This document shows positions 1 to 8,805 of a stretch of 22,500 nt of DNA, piece after piece. The DNA comes from Halisarca cf. caerulea (taxonomy: Eukaryota; Porifera; Demospongiae; Chondrillida; Halisarcidae): positions 3,166,977-3,189,476 of the forward strand of contig CAUJGJ010000242.1 in the NCBI GenBank assembly GCA_963170055.1. The letters run 5' to 3'. The notes beneath the pieces were generated by a model that was given only the letters and a program-made list of their open reading frames with translations, did not search any database and was not told the origin of the DNA. Both the position numbers and the translations under genes were made by a program. The first letter of the stretch is position 1, and every line of letters starts with the position of its first letter.

Positions 1-338
1 GTAGTTTACAAATTATTGTTTGGGTTGGAAAATGCGAACTGTTGGACTTCCTGTGAAGTTAGGATGAGAAATGAAATTATTGTTCACCACGCATCATTGA
101 CTGGCAGGCAAATTTGATTTGTTGACCTATATAAATGAACGGCGACTACCTGGCCGGTGGAAAATTGAGGCTATATATAAGAAAACAGCACATTCTTAGT
201 TCCTTTGTCACCCACAATTTAACCAAGTTGCACCAGACGGACTGCTAATTCTAGGAACAAGATTGTGGAATCCAATCGTTTTATGCAAGAGCAAGTGCAC
301 TTCTAAGTGACCGTACACTAAATAGGAACTGTGTAAAC
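1..338 (+). promoter_or_regulatory. 5' flank of the first subfamily A receptor
   Basis: This stretch aligns with the flanks upstream of the two other subfamily A copies (about 11309-11697 and 18435-18723). Shared blocks include the run ending TTCACCACGCATCA.TGACT, the block around ACTACCTGG.GGAAAA.TGAGGCTAT, and the final CACTAAATAGGAACTG before the ATG. A TATA-like run, TATATATAA, occurs at 172-180, but the other two copies read CTATTTGAAG and CTATTCAAAC there, so this TATA box is not conserved and may be chance. The flank lacks the (AT)n expansion seen in the 11698 copy. A promoter role is inferred from conservation only. Confidence 0.45.
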
Positions 339-1208
339 ATGGATAACGGCACTGCTACAACAGTTCATGGGGACAATAGTACTATGCTTAGCGAACCAGG
401 TTTTGCGGCATTTTACATAACACTCCTCCTGATCGAAGTGGTGGCTGTCACACTGGCAGTCCTAGCAATGTGTTCTCTATGCTGTAATTTGGCTATCCCT
501 CAAGCTGTAGCAGTTTTTCTGATCTGCCAGCTTGCATTTTGCATACTTGCCTCTTTTTGCACTGGATCATTCTACTTTACAGCAGCCATTTTAGCCCTGG
601 ACAGCTCCCTGGAAACACCTCCCAAACTGTTGTGTCAGTTTTTGCTGTGGGGAGGTGGATTCACAACTACAGGGAGAATGTGGAGTTTGGTGGCATTCTC
701 TATTGTAGCATTTCTCATTACCAAATATGGCATTAAGTTCTTCGAACGTGTCCATATTGTACTGGGAGTAGTCGGTGTGTGGGCTGGCGCTTTCATCTTC
801 AATATCTACATCATCCTGCCCTCTCCTGTGTATGCAGTGCAGTATGTGGACAACGTCGCATGCTTCCCCAACAGTGCTGCTATTCCCCTAGCTAGTAGAA
901 TACCCACCCTCACCATGCATGTGGCTACTGTTTGGTGGGATACTACCAGCATCACCATTCCAATCATCACTCTCTGCTACATAAAACGTAACACCATCAT
1001 GGAAGGAGCAGATATCAATAGAGATATGACCGGATTTGCTTTGTTCTTGATAACAGGGAATGTCATCAACTTCATTTGTCAGGCAGTTCCAGCTTCAATA
1101 GCCTTGTATGCCAAAGCACCAAGCGTAATAGTCTTGTCATATTTTCTGGTAGCTATATCTCCATTGCCCACTCCGATCATAATCATTGCCTACATGAAGC
1201 CAGTGTAG
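339..1208 (+). CDS. Truncated subfamily A 7TM receptor, probable pseudogene
   Basis: This is a 289-residue open frame for a divergent rhodopsin-like GPCR that would sit in the plasma membrane. Visible features are two N-terminal N-glycosylation sites (N3, N13), Cys99 at the top of TM3 pairing with Cys175 in ECL2, GRMWSL at 112-117 in TM3, Trp148 in TM4 and a TPIIIIAYMKPV end of TM7. Compared with the intact paralogue at 11698 it has two kinds of damage. First, a CATG duplication at 914-921 shifts the frame, and a net 10-bp loss between about 938 and 960 restores it, so the first half of TM5 is out-of-frame sequence (HVATVWWDTTSIT). Second, a CAG-to-TAG change ends the protein just after TM7, removing helix 8 and the tail. 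The DNA after the stop still resembles the paralogue's tail but has further indels. A functional receptor is unlikely, though the long open frame leaves some doubt. Confidence 0.65.
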   Translation: MDNGTATTVHGDNSTMLSEPGFAAFYITLLLIEVVAVTLAVLAMCSLCCNLAIPQAVAVFLICQLAFCILASFCTGSFYFTAAILALDSSLETPPKLLCQFLLWGGGFTTTGRMWSLVAFSIVAFLITKYGIKFFERVHIVLGVVGVWAGAFIFNIYIILPSPVYAVQYVDNVACFPNSAAIPLASRIPTLTMHVATVWWDTTSITIPIITLCYIKRNTIMEGADINRDMTGFALFLITGNVINFICQAVPASIALYAKAPSVIVLSYFLVAISPLPTPIIIIAYMKPV

Positions 1209-1364
1209 GAACAATTGACAATTAAGGATCCTTTGCTTCTCTCGTAACCATTACTCACAGACATATTCGATGTCCAAGGTGGAAACTCCTGTTGAAGATG
1301 ACAAATTAAGGGTGCTCACTTGCGGCTGCTGTAAAAGTGACAGTCAGGAATTCGAACAGTGTGC

Positions 1365-1370
1365 AATAAA
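1365..1370 (+). promoter_or_regulatory. Polyadenylation signal AATAAA
   Basis: A canonical AATAAA lies about 157 bp after the stop of the first subfamily A copy. The same GTGCAATAAATG context occurs after the intact paralogue at 12795-12800, so the site predates the duplication and probably marks the ancestral transcript end. Confidence 0.6.
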
Positions 1371-1439
1371 TGACTCATTAAGACACTGAAGCTGTATGAA
1401 TATCATTATTGAAATATTCTACTTCACTACTGTTACAGT

Positions 1440-2440
1440 AACAGTATATCTACACATCACATACATTAAAAGAGAAACAATATGATATGGTACAGTATAT
1501 ATGTCATTGTTTTAGTACATCAGAATTGAAGCATGTGCCATGCATATTTTTTCATTGACAATGTGTGCAATTATTTTTTTAAGGGTATCCAAAACACAGC
1601 TGATTTTGAGTCAGAACAAACTGAGGCCAACTGATAAGTTGACCTTGCCACAAGAGTCAGCTAATTCATGCCTCCATGGTGGAGTCTACAGCTGTAGTTC
1701 ACTCAAATATGACACATTTTTTCACACCAAAGAGGACATTGCAACTGGAATGCAGCAATCGTATACCACCCACATATTTTAGCTTTCCCAAGGTACATCC
1801 CATTTCCAGTTTAAAATCTGAGTAGCTCCAATGATATGCACAGACCAACAAAATTGGCCCCTACAAAAAGTAAGTTATACCTGTTTCTTTCATAATTTTG
1901 ATTGTTATTTAATTCGTTCAAGTTTGATTTATAGTTGAAGGTTTGGTAATAGTTAAGCACCTCGAGCGCACTCCCTCATGCAGCACCCGTGCAGAAGAAA
2001 ACTTGAATTCTAAAAAAATTGATTGAGTCACATGCCAGCATGTGACTAATCTACCACAACAATAGAAAACACCATAATTACACTTTCATTGCATATCAGC
2101 ACTCTCATATACTCCCAAATAGCAGCTTGAATCACAATAATTAGCAAGTAACTAGTATTTTTTTAATCCAGATGTGTGATCAACTGACTCATCCATTTAA
2201 TCTACCATAATAGTATATAATTGTGCTATTGTATCTGATATTGGTATACTATTATTAGTCCAGTGCTGAACTAACTATAACTAATATTTTGCAGATTGAA
2301 TAGAAAGTGAATTCCTCACTATGCAAACTGACCAAGCCTATCATAACAAATCTGGACTTGTCCCACATGCAACATGGATTTTTTGGATTTTTTGTGTCAC
2401 TTCAAAAGAATGGTATTAGCATAGGGTAGGAATGTACTAT
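1440..2440 (+). repeat. Duplicated 5' block upstream of the 2524 receptor
   Basis: This is about 1 kb of non-coding DNA that aligns with the DNA upstream of the B genes at 5496, 8806 and 16262. Landmarks in order are CATTAAAAGAGAAA, AACACAGCTGATTTTGAGTC (near 1600), ACCAAAGAGGACATTGCAAC, GCACCCGTGCAGAAGAAAAC (near 1985), CAGCATGTGAC, then the most conserved part from CAGATTGAA (2292) through ACAAATCTGGACTTGT to TTTTGTGTCAC (2400). Small open frames inside it are not kept between copies, so it reads as regulatory or untranslated DNA rather than a gene. Confidence 0.7.
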
Positions 2441-2523
2441 AATATTATGCATATATTGTACTACAATTCAAGTCCTAAGCACATGCAGTGACGACTGAAG
2501 TTCTCCTTATCTCTTAGTCTGCC

Positions 2524-3477
2524 ATGGAAAACTGTACAGGGATCATAAATGACAGTACATGTAGCACAGGGGAAGAGGCAAGTGTTTTCAGGGAACCTGG
2601 TTTGGTAGCCGTCTATATTGCTGTACTACCGATCCTAGCCTTTGAAATTGGGCTATTAGTGTTAGCAATCGTCTCCTTGTGGCGTGCATCTGGGATATCC
2701 AGAGCGTTGAGAGTGTTTCTGACAAATCAATTGGCAGCTTGTATCATTTTTACCGTTGCGATCAGTTGTTTCCTTCTAGTCCCATGTATTCTGGTACTTA
2801 ATATCACCCTTAATCCCCCACCTCTACTATTTTGTCAATTTCTGATTTGGGGATACGGATTTGGTGCTGTTGGAAGAATGTGGAGTCTGACAGCTTTCTC
2901 CATTGTTGTCTTTGTCATAGTCAAGTATGGCAAGCAAGCTCTTAAACCAGTTTACATGATCGTTGGACTCATTGGAGCATGGACACTCACCTTCTTATTC
3001 ACCATCCACCACATACTCCCGTATCCAGTATATGATGCACAGTTTGTGGACAACGTAGTCTGTTGGCCAAATTATGATGCCCTTCCCTTGTCTAGTTTGT
3101 ATTCTGTCTTCTTCATTTGGGCAGTACTGGGTGGCCTCATTCCCCTTACTATCAGCCTCACCATCCCCACCTTCATCCTCTGCTACATCAAATGTAACAC
3201 CATCACTGAGGGAATAGATGATAAAAGAAGAATAGCCAAATTTGCTCTTTTCTTAGTGTCTGGTAACATAATCAACTTTCTTGGTCAGACTATTCCAGCA
3301 TTTGTATCTCTGCACGCTGAGGCATCAGGTGTGATTTCTGCTGCTCTTTTTATATTCGTCTCCTCACTCCCAACTCCTTTCATAATAATTGCCTATTTGA
3401 AGCCAGTACGCGAGCAAGTGAAGAAAATGCTGTGTGCATTGTGCACTCACAAAAAGTCATTGTCGAGGAACATCTGA
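2524..3477 (+). CDS. Subfamily B 7TM receptor, short-tailed
   Basis: This 317-residue intronless protein is probably a plasma-membrane G-protein-coupled receptor of the divergent rhodopsin type. The start is the ATG in gccATGG, shared by most B copies. N-glycosylation sites lie at N3 and N9. Seven hydrophobic segments run from about residue 28 to 291, with Cys104 (TM3) and Cys180 (ECL2) as the likely disulfide, GRMWSL in TM3 at about 117-122, Trp153 in TM4, QTIP in TM6 and LPTPFIIIAY in TM7, then a basic helix 8 (VREQVKKML) with cysteines that could be palmitoylated. TM1 carries FEIG where two sister genes have LGNG. ECL2 has CWPNYDAL, nearly as in the 16262 protein. The tail stops after SLSRNI because AGCAAA of the longer paralogues reads ATCTGA here. 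The former tail DNA remains alignable downstream. Receptor class is well supported; the ligand is unknown. Confidence 0.85.
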   Translation: MENCTGIINDSTCSTGEEASVFREPGLVAVYIAVLPILAFEIGLLVLAIVSLWRASGISRALRVFLTNQLAACIIFTVAISCFLLVPCILVLNITLNPPPLLFCQFLIWGYGFGAVGRMWSLTAFSIVVFVIVKYGKQALKPVYMIVGLIGAWTLTFLFTIHHILPYPVYDAQFVDNVVCWPNYDALPLSSLYSVFFIWAVLGGLIPLTISLTIPTFILCYIKCNTITEGIDDKRRIAKFALFLVSGNIINFLGQTIPAFVSLHAEASGVISAALFIFVSSLPTPFIIIAYLKPVREQVKKMLCALCTHKKSLSRNI

Positions 3478-3700
3478 TCTCTCCCTCCTGTCAGTACACC
3501 TAATATGCACACCGCAGAGTTCCCAGCTAGGGAAGTGTGCAAGGATTTAATAGTTTGCCGATTCAATTACTGGATTTGAATAGAAATTTGTCATTCACTT
3601 TAATTTCCTCATCCGCAGATTGACACAATTATTAGAACTGCATTGTAATAATACTCACTTTTGCCACAATACACACTCATTTTTTACCTCAGTATAATGG
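3478..3700 (+). repeat. Shared 3' block of the 2524 receptor
   Basis: This begins with relic tail-coding DNA (TCTCTCCCTCCTGTCAG) and continues into a 3' block common to all B genes. Landmarks are AGAAATTTGTCATTCA, a degenerate CAGATTGA.ACACAATTATT and AGAACTGCATTGTAATAATA followed by ACTTTTGCCACA. No AATAAA is seen at a matching position in all copies. It is probably the 3' UTR and transcript end. Confidence 0.6.
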
Positions 3701-3779
3701 ACGACCTCAGGACCACTGAAAAGGTTTATAACATCAGGGGGTTTGAGTATCTATGATATAATATATACACTGCCTTCCA

Positions 3780-4350
3780 AATGAAAGTGACCACTTACGT
3801 AATTGGAGAAAATGGCGGCTAGGAACGAATTGAAAAATGTACCTCTAAATCGTCAAAATAAGAAGTTATCAGCGAAACAATGTATCCAATCTTTGCAACA
3901 ATCATTGGATTGTAACATAAATTTGCTGAAATAAATTTTGGATTCAACTTTACCCAATAGCGATAACGATTTCTCCCAGATGTACGACTCGCGATGATGT
4001 TCACAAATAATATCGATTTTTTCCACTTTTTTCAAGATACCCAATCTTCACAAAAGGGAAAGAGATATCACACAAGTTCCTAAGGTTTACAGCTCTAGAA
4101 ATACTTTGCAAACACAACGTCTTAAACTTGTCTGCGAACTACCTTTCCGCAGAATAGTACGCGTCGGATATTATCTGCATTCTTAGGACTCAAGCTACTA
4201 CTCTGCTATTTCAACCAATTCGAATAAATGAAGCCCAATGGATAGCAAAAGGAACATTTTAGGCGAGATCTAGGTAAAATTCCACGGAAGACCAAGACAA
4301 AGTTCTTTTTCCATCCCCAATTCACTATAGATGATGAACTGGGAATTAGC
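3780..4350. other. Single-copy island within the array
   Basis: Unlike most intergenic DNA here, I find no paralogous copy of this segment elsewhere in the window. It is less AT-rich than its surroundings, with CG-containing words such as CGATAACGATTTC and TACGCGTCGGATA. It starts after ACTGCCTTCCAAATGAAAG and contains the small coding-like stretch listed separately. It may be an insertion of unrelated sequence into the duplication unit. Confidence 0.4.
3812..3997 (+). pseudogene. Possible broken coding fragment or small ORF
   Basis: An AAAATGGCG start opens a 40-codon frame beginning MAARNELKNVPLN and ending at TAA (3932-3934). The same frame then continues with coding-like text, ILDSTLPNSDNDFSQ, up to a TGA at 3995. 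The composition (Asn, Gln, Lys, Ser and Leu rich) looks more like a real protein than translated AT-rich noise. I do not recognise the family. It could be a decayed retrocopy or exon with one nonsense change, a small peptide gene, or chance. Confidence 0.22.
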
Positions 4351-4700
4351 CTGGTTTGTGTCCAGGGTTGCTGTAACCATAGGCTCTTAACACAATTTCA
4401 TGCATGTTGTAACTACCTATGGTATTAATATTTCATCAGAGAACATGATACAGTGTGCATTTTTGATAACAGTATTAGTGAGTTGGGGATTGCCCCTGCT
4501 CTTGGGGATCTCATGCTAGTATATAATGTCTGGTGTGTAACTTCCATGTCCCTTGCAAACCTGTAACCAAACTCTTTGCATGCAGTGCCATATTAGTGGA
4601 CCGTTCAGATCTTGAGTATGTGCTCATTGACATTCACCATGCATGCCTGGCAATGTAGATTGTCCAGGGTTCACTTGTAGCTTTGCAAACGGTTTAGAGG
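4351..4700. other. Intergenic, no recognised feature
   Basis: I see no open frame worth keeping and no clear repeat family. The word GTCCAGGGTT occurs both near 4371 and near 4668, bracketing most of the stretch, which might mark a small duplication or insertion boundary. Confidence 0.3.
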
Positions 4701-4705
4701 CACTG

Positions 4706-5450
4706 TATATACATTCATGCACATCACAGGCATTAAAAGAGAAAAGAACATTCAATTTGATGATAATATAGTTACTGTATGTCATTGTTATAGTACTATA
4801 TAACAGCAGAATCAAATCATTTGCCATCCATGCAATTCCACTCTTTCATGATTATCATCGTTAATTCATTCGAATTTAAATTTTAAAATTAGCTAACAGT
4901 AGGTATACAAAAGTGTGTGCCACCTCATCTAGCACCCATGCAGAAAAGAACTACAATTTTGAAGACAATTAATGAAAATTAATGGAGTCATATGCCAGCA
5001 TGTGACAAATCTACAATAATGACAGAAAACTTCACTAAATGTTGCATCAGCACTCATATATGCCCGAATAACAGCTTGAACCACAAGATAAGCATGTGAG
5101 TAGTAGTTTTGCACGCCAAAAGCAACAAATCCAGATGACATTGTGTGATTAACTGATTTATCCATATAATTATCTAGCATGATAGGATTAATTCCTATTG
5201 TATCAGAGATTTGTATACAGTACTACTGTTAGTCCAGTGCATGCTGGGTATGTACAAGATGTGATGCATGATATCTTTCAGATTGAAACAGAAATGGATT
5301 CCTCACTATGCAAACTGAGGAACAGCTATCATAACAAATCTGGACTTGTCCCACATGCGACATGAATTTTTTAGATTTTTGTGTCACTTTGTAGTTATGT
5401 TGAAGGGTATAGGACTACATCTACGTACATTGTGCATTCTACATTTTCAA
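4706..5450 (+). repeat. Duplicated 5' block upstream of the 5496 receptor
   Basis: This aligns with the other upstream blocks from CATTAAAAGAGAAA through GCACCCATGCAGAAAAGAAC (near 4925) and CAGCATGTGAC to the conserved stretch CAGATTGAAACAG to TTTTGTGTCAC (about 5279-5388). Compared with the other copies it lacks the roughly 300-bp middle section with AACACAGCTGATTTTGAG and ACCAAAGAGGACATTG, so a deletion here is the simplest reading. Its last part runs straight into the receptor start region. Confidence 0.65.
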
Positions 5451-5495
5451 GTAAGTACAGTGACAACTGAAGTTCTCCTTATCTCTTTCTCCTCC

Positions 5496-6434
5496 ATGGA
5501 AAACTGTACAGGGATTGTGAATGACAGTACATGTAGCACAGATCTCAACACAGAGGTAACTATTTTCAGGGAACCTGGTTTGATAGCCGTCTACATTGCT
5601 GCAGTACTGATCCTAACCTTGGGAAATGGGCTATCAGTGTTGGCGATCATCTCCTTGTGGCGTGCATCTGGGATAACTAAAGCGTTGAGAGTGTTTCTGA
5701 CAAATCAATTGGTAGCTTGTATTATTTTCAACATTGCTATCAGCTGTTTCTTTCTAGTCACATGTATTCTTGCACTTAATATCACCCTTAATGCCCCACC
5801 TCTACCATTTTGTCAATTTCTGACTTGGGGATACGGATTTGGTGCTGTTGGAAGAATGTGGAGTCTGACAGCTTTCTCCATTGTTGTCTTTGTCATAGTT
5901 AAGTATGGCAAGAAAGCCCTTAGACTACATTATCTCATCGCTGGACTCATTGGAGCATGGACAGTCACATTTTTCTTGAACATTCATCAAATACTCCCTT
6001 ATCCAGTATACGCTGTGAAGTTAGTGGACAACATAGTCTGTTTCCCGCATTTTTATGCCCTCCCTCTGTCTAGTTTGTATATCATCGCCTTCATCTGGGC
6101 AGTACTGGGAGGCCTCATTCCCCTTACTATCAGCCTTGCCGTTCCCACCTTCATCCTCTGCTACATCAAATGTAACATCTTCACTGAGGGAATAGAGGAC
6201 AAAAGAAGAATAGTCAAATTTGCTCTTTTCTTAGTGTCTGGTAACATTGTCAACTTTCTCGGTCAGACTATTCCAGCAGGTATATCTCTGCACGCTGAGG
6301 CATCAGGTGTGATTGCTACTGCTATTTTGATACTCGTCTCCTCACTCCCGACTCCTTTCATAATAATTGCCTATTTGAAGCCAGTACGCGAGCAAGTGAA
6401 GAAAATGCTGTGTGCCTTGTGCACTCGCAAATAA
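5496..6434 (+). CDS. Subfamily B 7TM receptor, shortest tail
   Basis: This is 312 residues from the ATG at 5496. The frame is open further upstream, but that part belongs to the conserved non-coding 5' block, and MENCTG is the start shared by all B proteins. It is a divergent rhodopsin-like receptor with the Cys106/Cys182 pair, GRMWSL at 119-124 in TM3, Trp155 in TM4, QTIP in TM6 and LPTPFIIIAYLKPVREQ at TM7/helix 8. TM1 contains LGNG, matching the class A glycine-asparagine of TM1 and identical to the 20556 protein. ECL2 reads CFPHFYAL, closest to the 8806 protein. Its intracellular loops have distinct residues (ALRLHYLIAG, TKALRVF). The reading frame ends at CTRK because CAAAAA became CAAATAA. 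A short insertion (ATTAAGG region) lies just beyond, and relic tail sequence follows. Confidence 0.85.
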   Translation: MENCTGIVNDSTCSTDLNTEVTIFREPGLIAVYIAAVLILTLGNGLSVLAIISLWRASGITKALRVFLTNQLVACIIFNIAISCFFLVTCILALNITLNAPPLPFCQFLTWGYGFGAVGRMWSLTAFSIVVFVIVKYGKKALRLHYLIAGLIGAWTVTFFLNIHQILPYPVYAVKLVDNIVCFPHFYALPLSSLYIIAFIWAVLGGLIPLTISLAVPTFILCYIKCNIFTEGIEDKRRIVKFALFLVSGNIVNFLGQTIPAGISLHAEASGVIATAILILVSSLPTPFIIIAYLKPVREQVKKMLCALCTRK

Positions 6435-6860
6435 TCATTGTCAATTAAGGAACATTTAATCTCTCCCTCCTGTCAATACACCTAATATGCCCACCGCAGA
6501 GACCCAAGGAAGTGTGCAAGGATTTAAAAGTTAGGACTTTGTTCATTCCATCAATGGCTTTGAAATAGAAGTTTGTCATTCCTGATAATTTAGCCCTCTA
6601 CAGATTGAACACAATTATTAGAACTACATTGTAATAATACCCGCTTTTGCCACATTGGTCGGCCATTTTCTTAAAAAGATTCATAATGATAGTATTATTA
6701 CTATTATATGATATTATCTTGTCATATGGGTTATTATATTATTATGTATTAAAATTATTCAATACAAAGTTTGTACTTAGTTCATCCAGTAGTTTACATT
6801 TAGGGCCTCGATATGCAGTCAGTAATCTGACTCTTTATATACTGTAGGTATCATACATGC
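6435..6860 (+). repeat. Shared 3' block of the 5496 receptor
   Basis: Relic tail DNA (TCTCTCCCTCCTGTCAA) is followed by the B-gene 3' block: GAAATAGAAGTTTGTCATTC, CAGATTGAACACAATTATTAG, then TTGTAATAATACCCGC. Further on, TTAGTTCATCCAGTAGTTTA and GGGCCTCGATATGCAGTC (near 6778-6825) align with 22122-22170 after the 20556 gene, so the duplicated unit extends at least 400 bp past the stop. The (AC)n tract begins directly after this. Confidence 0.6.
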
Positions 6861-6861
6861 A

Positions 6862-6949
6862 AGGACTCACACACACATGCATACACGCAAACACACATGT
6901 ACACATACACGCGCACGTACACACACACACACACACACACACACGTGCA

Positions 6950-7012
<63 letters not shown>
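6862..7012. repeat. (AC)n microsatellite
   Basis: An imperfect CA tract becomes a nearly pure one, with interruptions CGTGCACGTACAC near 6945. The pure part after 6954 is more than 50 bp. Alternating purine/pyrimidine DNA of this kind can form Z-DNA. It sits at the same place in the 3' unit as the (AT)n/(GT)n tracts after the 8806 gene. Confidence 0.95.
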
Positions 7013-7712
7013 GATATGCATGGAAGATTTTGAAATATCATGTGATCCTAATAGTATATTATAATTCTATTATCATACATGTATGGTGATTGTGCCTCTG
7101 AGTCAGTGAATTAATAGCAGACAGGCTATGAAGAATTATGGAGTCAAGTGCTGCACGGATTCCAATCATCCCACTGGCTTAGAAGAGTACCCAGTTCACC
7201 CGCTGCCAATATAATATATTATTTTCAACAGTCTCTGTTGTCGTGGCTGGCATGGTTCAAATTATGTAAACACACACACATACCCACACAGTGACACCCC
7301 AACACCCACCCACACACACACACACCCCACACACACATTCGCATTCATGCAGAGCTGCAGACATGCAGCGCAAAAGCATGACTCATATATACGAACATAG
7401 ATTGTTACGTTAACAATGTATTATCAGCAAAAAGGGTAGTTTGTGCTTGTGAATGTATGGCATTTGGTAGGTATTATATATAACAGATTGAATGAACATA
7501 GAGAATAAACTTGAGCCAAGGATGGAGCATTGTATACGTAGTACACCTGCTTAATCTCAATGAATGATGACATCTACATGAGACTCAGACTGAGTGTTTA
7601 CTGCTAAGCTTGCATGCATTGTCTTTGGACGATATAGGACCTATAATATCATATTAGCACGTTGAGTAACCATAGTATCTATGATTACAGTAACACGCGG
7701 TCGTTATAGTAT
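7013..7712. other. Intergenic, low-complexity tract and no gene
   Basis: An imperfect CA-rich tract with C-rich interruptions (ACACCCACCCACAC) covers about 7269-7338. The rest shows no conserved open frame, no recognisable element and no clear similarity to the other intergenic blocks. Confidence 0.5.
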
Positions 7713-8690
7713 ATCCAAAACACAGCTGATTTTGAGTCAGAACTAACTGGCCATGGGGCCTACAAATTAGTTGACCTAGCTTGCCACAAAAGTCAACTAA
7801 TTTGTTGCCTCTATGGAGGAGTCAGATGGCTGGTCGGATGGCTATAATTCACTCATATGTCACACAATTCATGAGTCATTGACTTGTTATTGTTACACCA
7901 AAGAGGACATTGCAACTGAAATGAAGCAATCTTAGTACACACATGTTTTAGCTTTCCTGACTCACATCCCATTTCTGGTTCAACATCTGAGTAGATTCAA
8001 TGAAATGCTCAAGATTTGGCTTGAAAACAAGCTATTTTTACATATTCTCCAGAATTGTTATGAAAACAGTGCAAAAGCCAGACACAGCTCCAGATATATA
8101 AAAAAATAATAATTAGTCACTACAAAAAATTACCTGTTTCTTTCACATTATTGTGATGGTTAATTCATTAATTAAAAGTTAGATTTATAGTTGATGGTGT
8201 GCTTCCTCATCTATATAGCACCCGTGTAGAAGAAAACTAGATGATTCAGTGTATGGAGTCCAATGCCAGCATGTGACAAACCTACCATAATGACAGAAAA
8301 CATCATTGCACACTTGCATCAGCACTTGCATAAAATATGCCCAAATAGCAGCTTGAACCACTAGATAAGCATGGGACTACGGTTTATATTCATGTCAAAA
8401 ATAACAAAATTAATCGACAAGATGCATGATAAACAGACTTATCCATTTTAATTTAGTATAATCATTCAACATATAATAGGAATTATGCTATTGTATGTGA
8501 TTTTGTATATAATAATTGTTAGTGCGGTGCTGGATATGTGCCGCGTATAATAATTTTCAGATTAAATATCATATATAATAGGAAATAAATTCCTCACTAT
8601 ATGCAAGCTGAGGAACGCTATCATAACACATCTGGACTTGTCTCACATGCAACATGAACTTTTTTAGATGTTTGTGCCACCTCATGCATG
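7713..8690 (+). repeat. Duplicated 5' block upstream of the 8806 receptor
   Basis: The block begins at AACACAGCTGATTTTGAGTC and carries ACCAAAGAGGACATTGCAAC, GCACCCGTGTAGAAGAAAAC (near 8220), CAGCATGTGACAAACC and the conserved end from CAGATTAAAT (8557) to TTTGTGCCAC (8680). It has about 100 extra bases near 8010-8110, around GGCTTGAAAACAAGC, that are absent from the block before 2524. The dyad word reads ACACATCTGGACTTGT, one base different from the other copies. Confidence 0.65.
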
Positions 8691-8805
8691 ACATTATAGG
8701 GTAGGACCACATTCGGTATAGGATAGGAATGCACTATGCAATGCCAGGTTCTATAAAGTACTAAGTACGGTGACAGCTGAAGTTTTCCTTATCCCTTCGT
8801 CTGCC

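Noticed and set aside
172..180. Firm TATA box for the first A receptor
   Set aside because: The motif is absent from the two paralogous flanks at the aligned position.
1540..1782. An 80-codon frame inside the upstream block, and another at 15028-15270
   Set aside because: These lie in homologous DNA, but the reading frames are not the same, so the open frames are not conserved.
2505..2523. 3' splice acceptor (CTTATCTCTTAG) just before the ATG of the 2524 and 16262 genes
   Set aside because: The AG is missing at the same place before the 5496 and 8806 genes, so a conserved 5' UTR intron ending there is not supported.
5346..5495. N-terminal extension of the receptor at 5496 (and of those at 8806, 18724 and 20556)
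   Set aside because: The extensions begin at TTG or GTG codons, lie in conserved non-coding flank and are not shared. The ATG of MENCTG or MDN is common to all copies.
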